64,000 bases of DNA, taken from the NCBI RefSeq assembly GCF_017114985.1, contig NZ_JABXKP010000082.1, positions 1 through 64,000 of the forward strand, written 5' to 3'. The notes under the pieces are model-generated. The model was not told where the DNA came from. It worked only from the letters and a program-made list of their open reading frames with translations, and did not search any database. The position numbers and the translations under genes are program-made. The stretch comes from Nostoc sp. JL33. GTDB lineage: Bacteria > Cyanobacteriota > Cyanobacteriia > Cyanobacteriales > Nostocaceae. Each line of letters starts with the position of its first letter. Position 1 is the stretch's first letter. Positions 54,220 to 61,993 of this stretch are shown here, one piece after another.

Positions 54220-54384
54220 ATGAACAAATTTGCTAAAGGTTTAGTTCTAGCTCTAGCACTTGCTACCCCCATAGCCATTGCTGCACCAATCTTCCAAGCT
54301 ACACCGGCTTCAGCTGCTGTTAGATATCATAGACATCATCACAAACCAATACGTCACCATTACGTTCGCAGACATCATCTATAA
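54220..54384 (+). CDS. Exported His-rich small protein, paralog
   Basis: 54 residues: MNKFAKGLVLALALATPIAI signal sequence, then PASAAVRYHRHHHKPIRHHY and VRRHHL. The predicted mature peptide of about 22 residues is almost entirely His, Arg and Tyr. The N-terminus matches the 93-residue protein 1 kb upstream, and both have the GAATC/ATCAGATG-type leader. A strong terminator follows. Metal binding is plausible but unproven. Confidence 0.65.
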   Translation: MNKFAKGLVLALALATPIAIAAPIFQATPASAAVRYHRHHHKPIRHHYVRRHHL

Positions 54385-54501
54385 TCTTCTGCCGTCAAAC
54401 ACAGCATATTTAATCAGAAGTTACTGTTAGTAGTAATAGTTTGTCGTAGCTGTGTAACAAAATTTCTAGTTTATTTATCTGCAAAATAAATAAAGCTTTG
54501 T

Positions 54502-54540
54502 AACCTCGCTGTTGTCCTCAGTCATCAGCGAGGTTTTTCA
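54502..54540 (+). terminator. Rho-independent terminator of the His-rich gene
   Basis: AACCTCGCTG, 14-base loop, CAGCGAGGTT, then TTTCA; about 120 bases after the stop of the 54-residue gene. Confidence 0.75.
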
Positions 54541-54619
54541 ATGTTTGCTTCTATTAACTTGCTCTCAGGGGCGCGATCGCGTAAAAATAAGAGGTAAGAT
54601 GCTGTAACCTAACTTAACA

Positions 54620-55879
54620 ATGACCCTAACGCAGCTTGAGCAAAGTATTTCCCCTCAACCAACACCGCCAAATGAGCGGGGATATGAATATGATTTGGTA
54701 ATAGTCGGCGGTGGGATTATTGGGTTAACTCTAGCCTCTGCTTTAAAAGATTCTGGCTTGAGTGTGTTGTTGATTGAAGCGAAAGTGGCATCAGCATCTG
54801 TGGCTAAAGGGCAAGCCTATGCAGTTCATCAGCTTTCGTCGTTAATTTACCAAGGAATTGGAGTTTGGGACAAAATGTTGCCTCAAATCGCCAAATATTG
54901 CCGAGTTCGTCTTTCTGATGCCGATTATCCCAATGTGGTGGAATTCACCACAGATGATATAGGTACAGCAGAGTTGGGTTATGTGGCGGAACACCAAGCG
55001 TTGTTGCAGCCTTTGCAAGAGTTTGTCCAAGATTGTGCAAATGTGACTTATCTATGTCCGGCGGAAGTGGTAAATACGCAATACCATTCGGATATAGTAG
55101 CGATAGATATTAAAGTTGCCGATCAGTTACGGACTCTCAAGAGCAAATTACTGATAGCAGCAGATGGGGCGCGATCGCCAATTCGTCAAGCTGCTGGGAT
55201 CAAAACCTCTGGCTGGAAATATTGGCAATCTTGCATCGTGGCATTTGTCAAACCAGAAAAACCCCACAACAACACCGCTTACGAAAGATTTTGGTCTAGC
55301 GGGCCTTTTGCAATTTTACCTTTACCGGGGAACCGTTGCCGCATTGTCTGGACAGCCCCACATGAAGAAGCAAAAGCTTTATGTGCTTTAGATGACGAGC
55401 AATTTTTAAGAGAACTCACCCGTCGCTATGGGAATCAGATGGGGAAATTGGAATTACTGGGCGATCGCTTTGTATTTCAGGTACAACTCATGCAAAGCGA
55501 TCGCTATGTTCTCCCCCGACTGGCATTAATTGGTGATGCAGCGCACAATTGCCATCCTGTCGGCGGACAAGGTTTAAATCTGGGTATTCGGGATGCGGCG
55601 GCTTTGGCGCAAGTAATCCAAGCAGCGCACAAGGCGGGTAAAGATATCGGCGATATTCAGATTCTGAAAGGTTATGAACGCTGGCGCAAGCTGGAAAACC
55701 TGACGATTTTAGGTTTCACCGATTTGTTAGATCGGATGTTTTCTAATAATTTCTTACCTGTGGTGGTGGTGCGTCGGCTGGGTTTATGGTTTTTGCAGCG
55801 AGTACCTGTATTAAAGGTGTTTATGCTGAAGTTGATGATCGGTTTGAAGGGGCGTACTCCAGAATTGGCAAAACGATAA
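54620..55879 (+). CDS. UbiH/Coq6-type FAD-dependent hydroxylase
   Basis: 419 residues. FAD-binding fold IVGGGIIGLTLAS (28-40), second motif LLIAADGARSPIRQAAGI, and the ribityl-binding GDAAHNCHPVGGQGLNLGIR near residue 310. This is the UbiH/UbiF/Coq6 class that hydroxylates quinone ring precursors; in cyanobacteria related proteins act on plastoquinone or other isoprenoid substrates, not fixed here. The C-terminal helix (FLPVVVVRRLGLWFLQRVPV) may associate with membrane. Monocistronic. Confidence 0.87.
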   Translation: MTLTQLEQSISPQPTPPNERGYEYDLVIVGGGIIGLTLASALKDSGLSVLLIEAKVASASVAKGQAYAVHQLSSLIYQGIGVWDKMLPQIAKYCRVRLSDADYPNVVEFTTDDIGTAELGYVAEHQALLQPLQEFVQDCANVTYLCPAEVVNTQYHSDIVAIDIKVADQLRTLKSKLLIAADGARSPIRQAAGIKTSGWKYWQSCIVAFVKPEKPHNNTAYERFWSSGPFAILPLPGNRCRIVWTAPHEEAKALCALDDEQFLRELTRRYGNQMGKLELLGDRFVFQVQLMQSDRYVLPRLALIGDAAHNCHPVGGQGLNLGIRDAAALAQVIQAAHKAGKDIGDIQILKGYERWRKLENLTILGFTDLLDRMFSNNFLPVVVVRRLGLWFLQRVPVLKVFMLKLMIGLKGRTPELAKR

Positions 55880-55889
55880 GGGTTAAATG

Positions 55890-56549
55890 CTACACCACAC
55901 CAGCTTGAAAAATTTGATTTGGGGTGAGATTCAATTCGGGAAAAGTTTGGGAAATAATGCGTAGTTTACCGCCGCAGGCATCGCTATCTCGAAACTTACT
56001 TATCTGATATTCGCCATCAATTAAGTTACAAACAGAGATTGTCGGTTGTTTGGGGTTGCCGATAAAATTACGTCCACCCAAGGCAGCATAATCGACAATC
56101 CAATATTCGGGGATACCCATCTCTTCTCTTCGAGACGCTACGCGAACATAGTCAGCATATTTTATATAGTAATCGTCTCGCCAGTTGGTTGATACAACCT
56201 CAATTGCCAAAGGTATTGATCCACCTAAACTAACGATAGATTCTTTTTTCCATAATTTTTCGTTTGCCAAATTTGCACGGTTTAGCACCAACACATCTGG
56301 GATGTAACCAGAATCTTTTTCAGCAGGTCTAACTATAGCTTGGTTGGGTATGAAGTAGGGCAATCCTAGACGTTCGATTTCAACAGCAATTTCAATACCT
56401 AGAAATCCTTTAACTTCTTCGTGTTTCCCTACTGGTTGCGCTATTTCAACAATTTGTCCGTTGTGTAGTTCGTAGCGTACTCGTCGATTTTCGGGTAGCC
56501 AATCGACAAATTCCTCAAAGGTTACTAGCTTGGGTATGGCTTGAGTCAT
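55890..56549 (-). CDS. Uma2 family putative endonuclease with two repeat insertions
   Basis: 219 residues, PD-(D/E)XK-like Uma2 fold: YIPDVLVLNR, IPLAIEVVSTNWRDDYYIKY and EEMGIPEYWIVDY. Two segments look inserted in frame: VRVASRR between KYADY and EEMG, encoded by a short interspersed repeat (56126-56147, CGAGACGCTACGCGAAC), and ACGGKL after FRDSD (55969-55984, CCGCCGCAGGCATCGC). The first splits the normally contiguous KYADYEEMGIPEYW active-site region, so activity may be affected. Convergent with the UbiH-type gene, ten bases apart. Confidence 0.85.
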   Translation of the reverse strand: MTQAIPKLVTFEEFVDWLPENRRVRYELHNGQIVEIAQPVGKHEEVKGFLGIEIAVEIERLGLPYFIPNQAIVRPAEKDSGYIPDVLVLNRANLANEKLWKKESIVSLGGSIPLAIEVVSTNWRDDYYIKYADYVRVASRREEMGIPEYWIVDYAALGGRNFIGNPKQPTISVCNLIDGEYQISKFRDSDACGGKLRIISQTFPELNLTPNQIFQAGVV

Positions 56550-56628
56550 AGATGATAGAGAATTACTGATGATAGAAATATTATCTCTAATCTAGGCGAA
56601 TGCGGACAGCTTTTTCACCACGGTTAAA

Positions 56629-56904
56629 AACGCGCTTATATCGGCGATGCCTACGGCTGGCTACGCCTACGCATTTGTGATATCGGGAACCGCATTTGTG
56701 ATATCGGGAACCGCATTTGCTATATCGGGAACCGCATTTGCTATATCGGGAACCGCATTTGCTATATCGGCGATGCCTACGGCTGGCTACGCCTACGCAT
56801 TTGTTATATTGAGAACCGCATTTGTGATATCGGGAACCGCATTTGTTATATCGTCGATGCCTACGGCTGGCTACGCCTACGCATTTGCTATTTCGGCGAC
56901 GCAT
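56629..56904. repeat. Compound 21-bp tandem array with interspersed repeats
   Basis: Units of 21 bp (GCATTTGTGATATCGGGAACC) start at 56671, 56692, 56713, 56734, 56755, 56797, 56818, 56839 and 56881. At three places the GAACC tail is replaced by a 26-bp short interspersed repeat, CGATGCCTACGGCTGGCTAC then GCCTAC, giving units of exactly 42 bp, so the 21-bp phase is kept. Open frames on both strands here result from the period being a multiple of three. Confidence 0.92.
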
Positions 56905-57007
56905 AGTAGCATTTTGGAAGCGATCGCTTCACTCAGATGTGGTAAGCAAATGCCCACCCTACTTTTTGCTAGGATAATATACGATCAATTTTCAAGGATC
57001 TGAGGGT

Positions 57008-57379
57008 ATGATAGGATCAAGTGAACAAACAGCCATCATCCGTACAGAGCGGGGATTAACGATCGCAGGCACTCGTATTACTATTTATGACGTGATGGAT
57101 CATCTCGCAGCTAGACGACCACCAGAATTAGTCTTGAATTGGCTTCCACTGACAAAAAACCAACTTGAGTCGGCTTTATCCTACATTGAGACGAATCGTA
57201 CTGAGGTTGAAGCTGAGTACCAAGAAGTTTTGAAAACAGCAGAAGAAATCCAGCAGTATTGGGAAGAACGGAACCAAGATCGCCTTACTCAGATTGCCAC
57301 GATGCCGCCTAAGCCCGGTCAAGAATCTCTATGGAAAAAACTCCAAGCGCAGAAAGCTAAACATGCAGTGGAGTCATGA
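57008..57379 (+). CDS. DUF433 antitoxin-like protein
   Basis: 123 residues. DUF433 core: IIRTERGLTIAGTRITIYDV then MDHLAARRPPELVLNWLPLT, a small winged-helix domain, followed by a helical C-terminal extension (residues 75-123) that is longer than in the DUF433 gene at 25 kb. GAGGGT precedes the ATG. It overlaps the next gene by four bases (ATGA), a coupled antitoxin-toxin arrangement. Confidence 0.82.
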   Translation: MIGSSEQTAIIRTERGLTIAGTRITIYDVMDHLAARRPPELVLNWLPLTKNQLESALSYIETNRTEVEAEYQEVLKTAEEIQQYWEERNQDRLTQIATMPPKPGQESLWKKLQAQKAKHAVES

Positions 57380-57771
57380 ATTTTCTGGTTGATTACAATC
57401 TTCAGAAATACGCTGCTATTCTTCTGGGAAAAATTGCAAATGATGGTTGGCTTGATCTGATACCTCTGTCTTTTATCTTTTTTCAAGACATTGAGTTGCC
57501 AACGGATAGCAATGATCGAGTTGTATGGCAACTCGCTCAACAAAACCGAGTGATTTTGCTGACTGCGAATCGCAACATGAAAGGAGAGGATTCATTAGAG
57601 CAAGTTATTCGCGAAGACAATACACCTGATTCATTGCCAGTCATCACAATTGGAAATCTTGACCGTTTCAGTAAAGAAGCTAGCTACCGCAGCCGATGTG
57701 CTGACCGTATTATTGAGATCGTACTTGATATTGAGAACTACATAGGAGTTGGACGCATTTTCATCCCATAA
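57376..57771 (+). CDS. PIN-like (DUF5615-type) toxin candidate
   Basis: 131 residues. NFLVDYNLQKYAAILLGKIA carries the first Asp, and VVWQLAQQNRVILLTANRNM the second conserved strand of the PIN-like DUF5615 fold. The stretch between is short compared with VapC toxins. It starts within the stop of the upstream DUF433 gene, so the pair forms a likely toxin-antitoxin operon. Target RNA is unknown. This is the second such pair in the window. Confidence 0.72.
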   Translation: MNFLVDYNLQKYAAILLGKIANDGWLDLIPLSFIFFQDIELPTDSNDRVVWQLAQQNRVILLTANRNMKGEDSLEQVIREDNTPDSLPVITIGNLDRFSKEASYRSRCADRIIEIVLDIENYIGVGRIFIP

Positions 57772-57861
57772 GTAAGCTGAGTTCGATGAACCTCTCCCGG
57801 ACAGCCTCCCTCTCCGAAATGGAAAGGGAGGAGCAAATTCATTCAACGGGAGAACGAAGTT

Positions 57862-57884
57862 TATAGAACCCATTTGAGATCTAT
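57862..57884. repeat. Solo terminal repeat of an IS5-type element
   Basis: TATAGAACCCATTTGAGATC then TAT, matching the left end of the element at 58603-58759 with no partner end. Confidence 0.6.
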
Positions 57885-57932
57885 ACAGGAGGGCAATCGA
57901 ATTTGGCTGAACTACGAGCTAAGTTACAAATT

Positions 57933-58277
57933 TTATAGATTGATCGTCAGGATTTTTTTCTTGCTTTTTTTGTCGCTCAACACGACTGTATTGTAGGGTA
58001 ATGTATCCGTTAAGAGCGGAATTGGCAGCCTAAAACTGGGGCTTTTATGATCGAGTTCGCCTAAATCAATGCTTTTCGTGATATCGCCATCTGTTGCAAG
58101 ATTTGCGGTAAGTTCGCCTTTATAATCTTCAATTAAAAAGTCTCTAAAGAAAACGACTTCCCCACCCTCAGGATCTATACCAAGGATGACCGTACCGCTG
58201 AAAGTTGCGCCTTTTCGTTCTTCATCAACCGTTGCCATTGTGATTTCCGAGGGGTCTTGACCGGACATATCTGCCAT
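57933..58277 (-). CDS. Hypothetical protein, 114 residues
   Basis: Not recognised. A beta-rich, acidic protein (ATFSGTVILGIDPEGGEVVF, LIEDYKGELTANLATDGDIT) ending in a basic tail (SDKKSKKKILTINL). No signal peptide or membrane helix. The frame is clean and codon use is ordinary, so it is probably expressed. Monocistronic; the neighbouring sequences are transposon ends. Confidence 0.5.
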   Translation of the reverse strand: MADMSGQDPSEITMATVDEERKGATFSGTVILGIDPEGGEVVFFRDFLIEDYKGELTANLATDGDITKSIDLGELDHKSPSFRLPIPLLTDTLPYNTVVLSDKKSKKKILTINL

Positions 58278-59099
58278 AAACTTTTTCCTGGGCGAATTCT
58301 CAACAATTGAAAATGATTTTACAAGAGCGCTATGGGCGATCGCAAAACTCTCAGGACGTATTTCTGCATCGGTCTTGCAAATGTATAGCCAAGTTACTTC
58401 TGGTTATACGCCTAATTGGAAGATTGAGTAGGGATGAGTAGGGGCCCAAAGCGATCACGAAGCGTTGCTGCAAAGCAGATCGCATCGCAGAAACCTGATA
58501 GAGGGGAGACGTTGAGAAGTTTCCAGATAACTTGATCCGACCTTGCCTCGGCAGTAGAGTGCCCTTATCTGTGAACTGACAGGTTTATGGAGTCCAAGGA
58601 TATATAGAACCCATTTGATATCTATGCCTGAGCTAACCGCTTAAGCATGAGTCTGATAAAACGTTCAATGATTGCCCACTCTTTGTCGGTTAAGCTGCTG
58701 GAGTACGGCATTTATTTCTCATTTTACCCGTTCTTCCAAGATCCCAAATGGGTTCTATAAACCGCTAATGGCATCGCCAGACTTGAAGAGCAAGCTGAAT
58801 GAATTGCTGGCTGTGGGATAAATGCATTCATTGGTTGACAAGTCACTGCACCGGAACATACCAGTATGGTCAGATGAGTAGCAGAGATTATTTGCATCCA
58901 GCAATATGAATCTATCAACTACCCAAGATAGATGTAATAGTATATAAAATGTGTTAGTTACTCAATACTGCCAACCCTATGGTTGAAAATTAGGGTTTTT
59001 CTACATAAAATTAAAAATCTAAAATTAAAAATTGGTAACAGTGATGGTTAGGAGTGTTAGAGTTTCAAGAAACTCACCGGAACTTTTCAGCGGGTATTC
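58278..59099. other. Gene-free region with a decayed IS5-type element
   Basis: Holds the element at 58603-58759; the rest is non-coding, ending in an A/T-rich stretch of AAATTAAAAAT direct repeats near 59007-59035 before the transglycosylase gene. Confidence 0.5.
58603..58759 (-). mobile_element. Internally deleted IS5-family element, 157 bp
   Basis: Terminal inverted repeats TATAGAACCCATTTGATATC / GATCCCAAATGGGTTCTATA agree at 18 of 20 positions. On the minus strand an ATG at 58711 starts MPYSSSLTDKEWAIIERF, the typical N-terminus of IS5-group transposases, running only about 30 codons. It is therefore a MITE-like deletion derivative that still shows its parent. Confidence 0.8.
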
Positions 59100-61295
59100 A
59101 TGCTGAAGAAACTACAGAAAAAGCAAATTTCGATAATTGCGGGTGCAGCACTGTTTGCCTTTTTAGCTGGGGCAATGGTATCAGCACCTGAGATTGGCAA
59201 GTCTCTGGGTAAATGGCTCAAACTGAGTAAGAATCAAACAGAGCAAACATTAGAGGGTAGCATTGCCCAATCAGCCGTTCTCCCACTGGTATCAGAATCG
59301 CTGCCAGAACGGGCGGCAAAACTAACAGCGATCGCTGAAGAATCGCGATCGCCAGACCGAAATCGCGCTCGTTATCTTTTGGCGAGTGATTATATTGAAA
59401 GAAGCCAAGCAAAAAAAGCGCTGGTTTTACTGGATGGATTAGAGAAAGACTATCCCCTCCTCGCGCCCTACATTTTGCTGAAACAGGCACAGGCACAGGA
59501 TATACTGGGCGAGGATGGCAAAGCCTCGGATCTCAGGCGAAGCGTGCTCAAACAGTATCCCAAAGAAGCGGCAACAGTCAAAGCGCTATATCTGATTGCC
59601 CAACCGAAGCAACAAGAAACTGCGATCGCTCAATTTCCTTCCAATCCTCTGACTTGGGAAATTATCCGCAAACGCTTGCAAGAAAATCCGAACCAGCCAC
59701 AATTACAATTGATTTTGGCTAAGTATGCCTATGACGAACCAGGCATAGTGGGCGTTTTGGATCAGCTAGTAAAAGAGCCTACCCTCAAACCCGAAGACTG
59801 GGAACTAATTGGTACAAGCTATTGGGAAAATAATCAATTTCTGAAGGCGGCTAATGCTTATGCCAATGCACCGAAAACATCGCGTAACCTCTACCGTACT
59901 GCACGGGGGTTACAGGTAGGAGGCAAAGATAAAGAAAAAGCGATCGCCACTTATAAACAAGTGGTACAGCAATTTCCAAATAGCGAAGAAACTGGAACTG
60001 CACTACTGCGGTTAGCAGAAACCGCAAAAACAGCTAAAGACGGCTTACCCTATCTTGAGCAGGTAATTAGTAAATTTCCGAAACAAGCTGGTACTGCACT
60101 GGTACAAAAAGCTAAAACTCTCCAAGCCACGAATAATCAAAAGTCAGCTAGCGAGGCGTGGCAATTACTCATAGCCAAATACGGCAATTCTGATGAAGCC
60201 GCAGAGTACCGTTGGAAAATCGCCCAAGATAAAGCCAAAACTAAAGATTACGTCGGGGCTTGGCAATGGGCACAACCAATTGTCACCAACAATCCCAACA
60301 GTATTTTGGCTCCGAGAGCGGGCTTTTGGGTAGGGAAATGGGCAGCTTTACTAGGGAAACAGCAGGAATCTCAAACTGCTTATGAGTATGTGATTAGCAA
60401 CTTTGCCTACTCTTACTATGCATGGCGAGCAGCAACGATGCTGGGGCTAAATGTTGGCAACTTTGACAACGTGCGCGTCATGAACCCGGAAGTAATCACA
60501 CCCCAGCGTCCATTACCGCCTGCTGGTTCTGAAACTTTCAAAGAATTATATCTGCTGGGTCAAGACCGCGATGCCTGGTTACAATGGGAAACAGAATTTC
60601 AGAACAAAATTCAGCCAACGGTAGCAGAGCAATTTACTGAAGGGTTGATGCGGCAGGCTAAGGGAGAAAATATCGTCGGAATTGACAAAATTTCTAAATT
60701 GGAAGATCGGGAAACACCAGCTGAACTTGCCCAATATCAGACTCTGAGCAAACAAATCACCTACTGGCAAGCCCGTTATCCATTTCCTTATCTCCGGGAG
60801 ATTGAAAAGTGGTCTACTGAGCGTAAACTCAATCCCCTGTTAGTCACTGCTTTAATGCGTCAAGAGTCACGGTTTGAGCCAAAAATCAAGTCCGTTGCGA
60901 ACGCTACTGGTTTAATGCAGCTGTTGCCGAGTACAGCTAAATGGATTGCGCCACAAATTAAGGTGGATATCAAAACCATAGACTTAGAAAATCCCAACGA
61001 TAACATCATGCTGGGTACATGGTATTTGGATCATACCCATCAGCAATATAACAATAACTCCTTGCTGGCGATCGCCAGTTACAATGCTGGCCCCGGCAAT
61101 GTCTCTAAATGGCTGCAAACTCAAACTACAAAAGATCCAGATGAGTTTGTTGAAGAAATTCCCTTTGATGAAACCAAAAATTATGTGCGGCAAGTATTTG
61201 GCAACTATTGGAATTATCTGAGGCTTTACAACCCTGAGATTTCTAGCATCGTCGCAAAGTATTCGACTACACACCCAAAACTACCGCCGCAATAA
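59100..61295 (+). CDS. Lytic transglycosylase (SLT domain) with TPR-like solenoid
   Basis: 731 residues. An N-terminal hydrophobic segment (about 12-28) anchors or exports it; residues 70-450 form helical TPR-like repeats as in the Slt70 doughnut; the C-terminal SLT domain (about 570-715) has the catalytic Glu589 in MRQESRFEPKIKS, then ATGLMQLLPSTAKWI and IASYNAGPGNVSKWL. It cleaves peptidoglycan glycan strands to 1,6-anhydro products in the periplasm. Length and order match cyanobacterial Slt homologs. Followed by a hairpin repeat that may terminate it. Confidence 0.92.
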   Translation: MLKKLQKKQISIIAGAALFAFLAGAMVSAPEIGKSLGKWLKLSKNQTEQTLEGSIAQSAVLPLVSESLPERAAKLTAIAEESRSPDRNRARYLLASDYIERSQAKKALVLLDGLEKDYPLLAPYILLKQAQAQDILGEDGKASDLRRSVLKQYPKEAATVKALYLIAQPKQQETAIAQFPSNPLTWEIIRKRLQENPNQPQLQLILAKYAYDEPGIVGVLDQLVKEPTLKPEDWELIGTSYWENNQFLKAANAYANAPKTSRNLYRTARGLQVGGKDKEKAIATYKQVVQQFPNSEETGTALLRLAETAKTAKDGLPYLEQVISKFPKQAGTALVQKAKTLQATNNQKSASEAWQLLIAKYGNSDEAAEYRWKIAQDKAKTKDYVGAWQWAQPIVTNNPNSILAPRAGFWVGKWAALLGKQQESQTAYEYVISNFAYSYYAWRAATMLGLNVGNFDNVRVMNPEVITPQRPLPPAGSETFKELYLLGQDRDAWLQWETEFQNKIQPTVAEQFTEGLMRQAKGENIVGIDKISKLEDRETPAELAQYQTLSKQITYWQARYPFPYLREIEKWSTERKLNPLLVTALMRQESRFEPKIKSVANATGLMQLLPSTAKWIAPQIKVDIKTIDLENPNDNIMLGTWYLDHTHQQYNNNSLLAIASYNAGPGNVSKWLQTQTTKDPDEFVEEIPFDETKNYVRQVFGNYWNYLRLYNPEISSIVAKYSTTHPKLPPQ

Positions 61296-61326
61296 TTTTG
61301 CTGTTAATCAGGAGGTAGGGAGCAGG

Positions 61327-61409
61327 GGATTTGAAATATGCGTTATCCAAAATCCTTGTAGAGACGTAGCAGTGCTACGTCTCTACATTCTTTTTTACTC
61401 CTATGTCTA
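61327..61409. repeat. 83-bp hairpin element, copy 2
   Basis: Reverse-orientation, diverged copy of 26468-26550 with the same GTAGAGACGTAGCAGTGCTA core palindrome. It follows the transglycosylase stop codon by about 30 bases. Confidence 0.8.
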
Positions 61410-61414
61410 TTAAA

Positions 61415-61504
61415 CCTCTTGCATAAATCAAAAATAAGAACCCCACCCCGCCAAAGCTACGCTTTGTCTCCCCTCCCCGCTTGCGGGGAGGGGTTGGGGG
61501 TGGG
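61415..61504. repeat. GC-rich hairpin repeat, copy 2
   Basis: Inverted copy of 38042-38120: CCTCTTGCATAAATCAAAAA then AAAGCTACGCTTTGTCTCCC. The right side continues to GACTTTTGCAAG at 61513-61524, which forms an inverted repeat with CTTGCATAA at the left. Confidence 0.78.
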
Positions 61505-61535
61505 GTGTTAGGGACTTTTGCAAGAAAGTCTATTC

Positions 61536-61621
61536 AATACGGTTCGGTTAAGGCAAGAGACGCGATTTATCGCGTCTTTGCGATTAGTGGCGTGTCATCA
61601 AAAACCTTATCTAACCGTATT
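61536..61621. mobile_element. MITE-like element, 86 bp, deleted copy
   Basis: Opposite-orientation relative of 1778-1910. Left end AATACGGTTCGGTTAAGG matches perfectly; right end is AACCTTATCTAACCGTATT. Most of the internal palindrome is missing, leaving AGACGCGATTTATCGCGTCT. Confidence 0.82.
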
Positions 61622-61993
61622 GTATGTCTATTGGGCAGTGTTTAACCGGACATGATATAACCAAGTACTAACCCTTTCAAGGTTAATAACCTAGTACTTA
61701 CGCACTGTAGAAATGCATCGTGATCCCAATTAACGATGTTGACGAAGTTTTCAGGCTTTTCTTAATTATGCTGCGATGCCTACGGCGGTAAACTACGTAA
61801 ATAGACCATGCTGTAGGGACACAGCAATGCTGTTACCGAAAGATATGGTTTTTAACCTTGATTCATATTTGGTATTTCTTGTCAATGCGATTTGTTGTCA
61901 GTCCCTAATACCAATTTGAAAAATGATGGCGACAGATGAATTCGCACCAAGACGATTCCCAATCCAAAATCCCAAATGGTATAAGCCTGAAGA

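Larger units (their letters stand above)
61296..61993. other. Gene-free region made largely of interspersed elements
   Basis: Three repeat elements in a row (listed separately), then short repeat fragments such as GCGATGCCTACGGCGGTAAAC near 61773, and the leader of the sensor gene. Confidence 0.6.

Noticed and set aside
56587-57003. Two long open frames on opposite strands coding for Cys/Gly- or Ala/Gly-rich repeat proteins
   Set aside because: They result from a 21-bp tandem repeat whose period is a multiple of three; neither has a plausible start signal and both are repeat-only.
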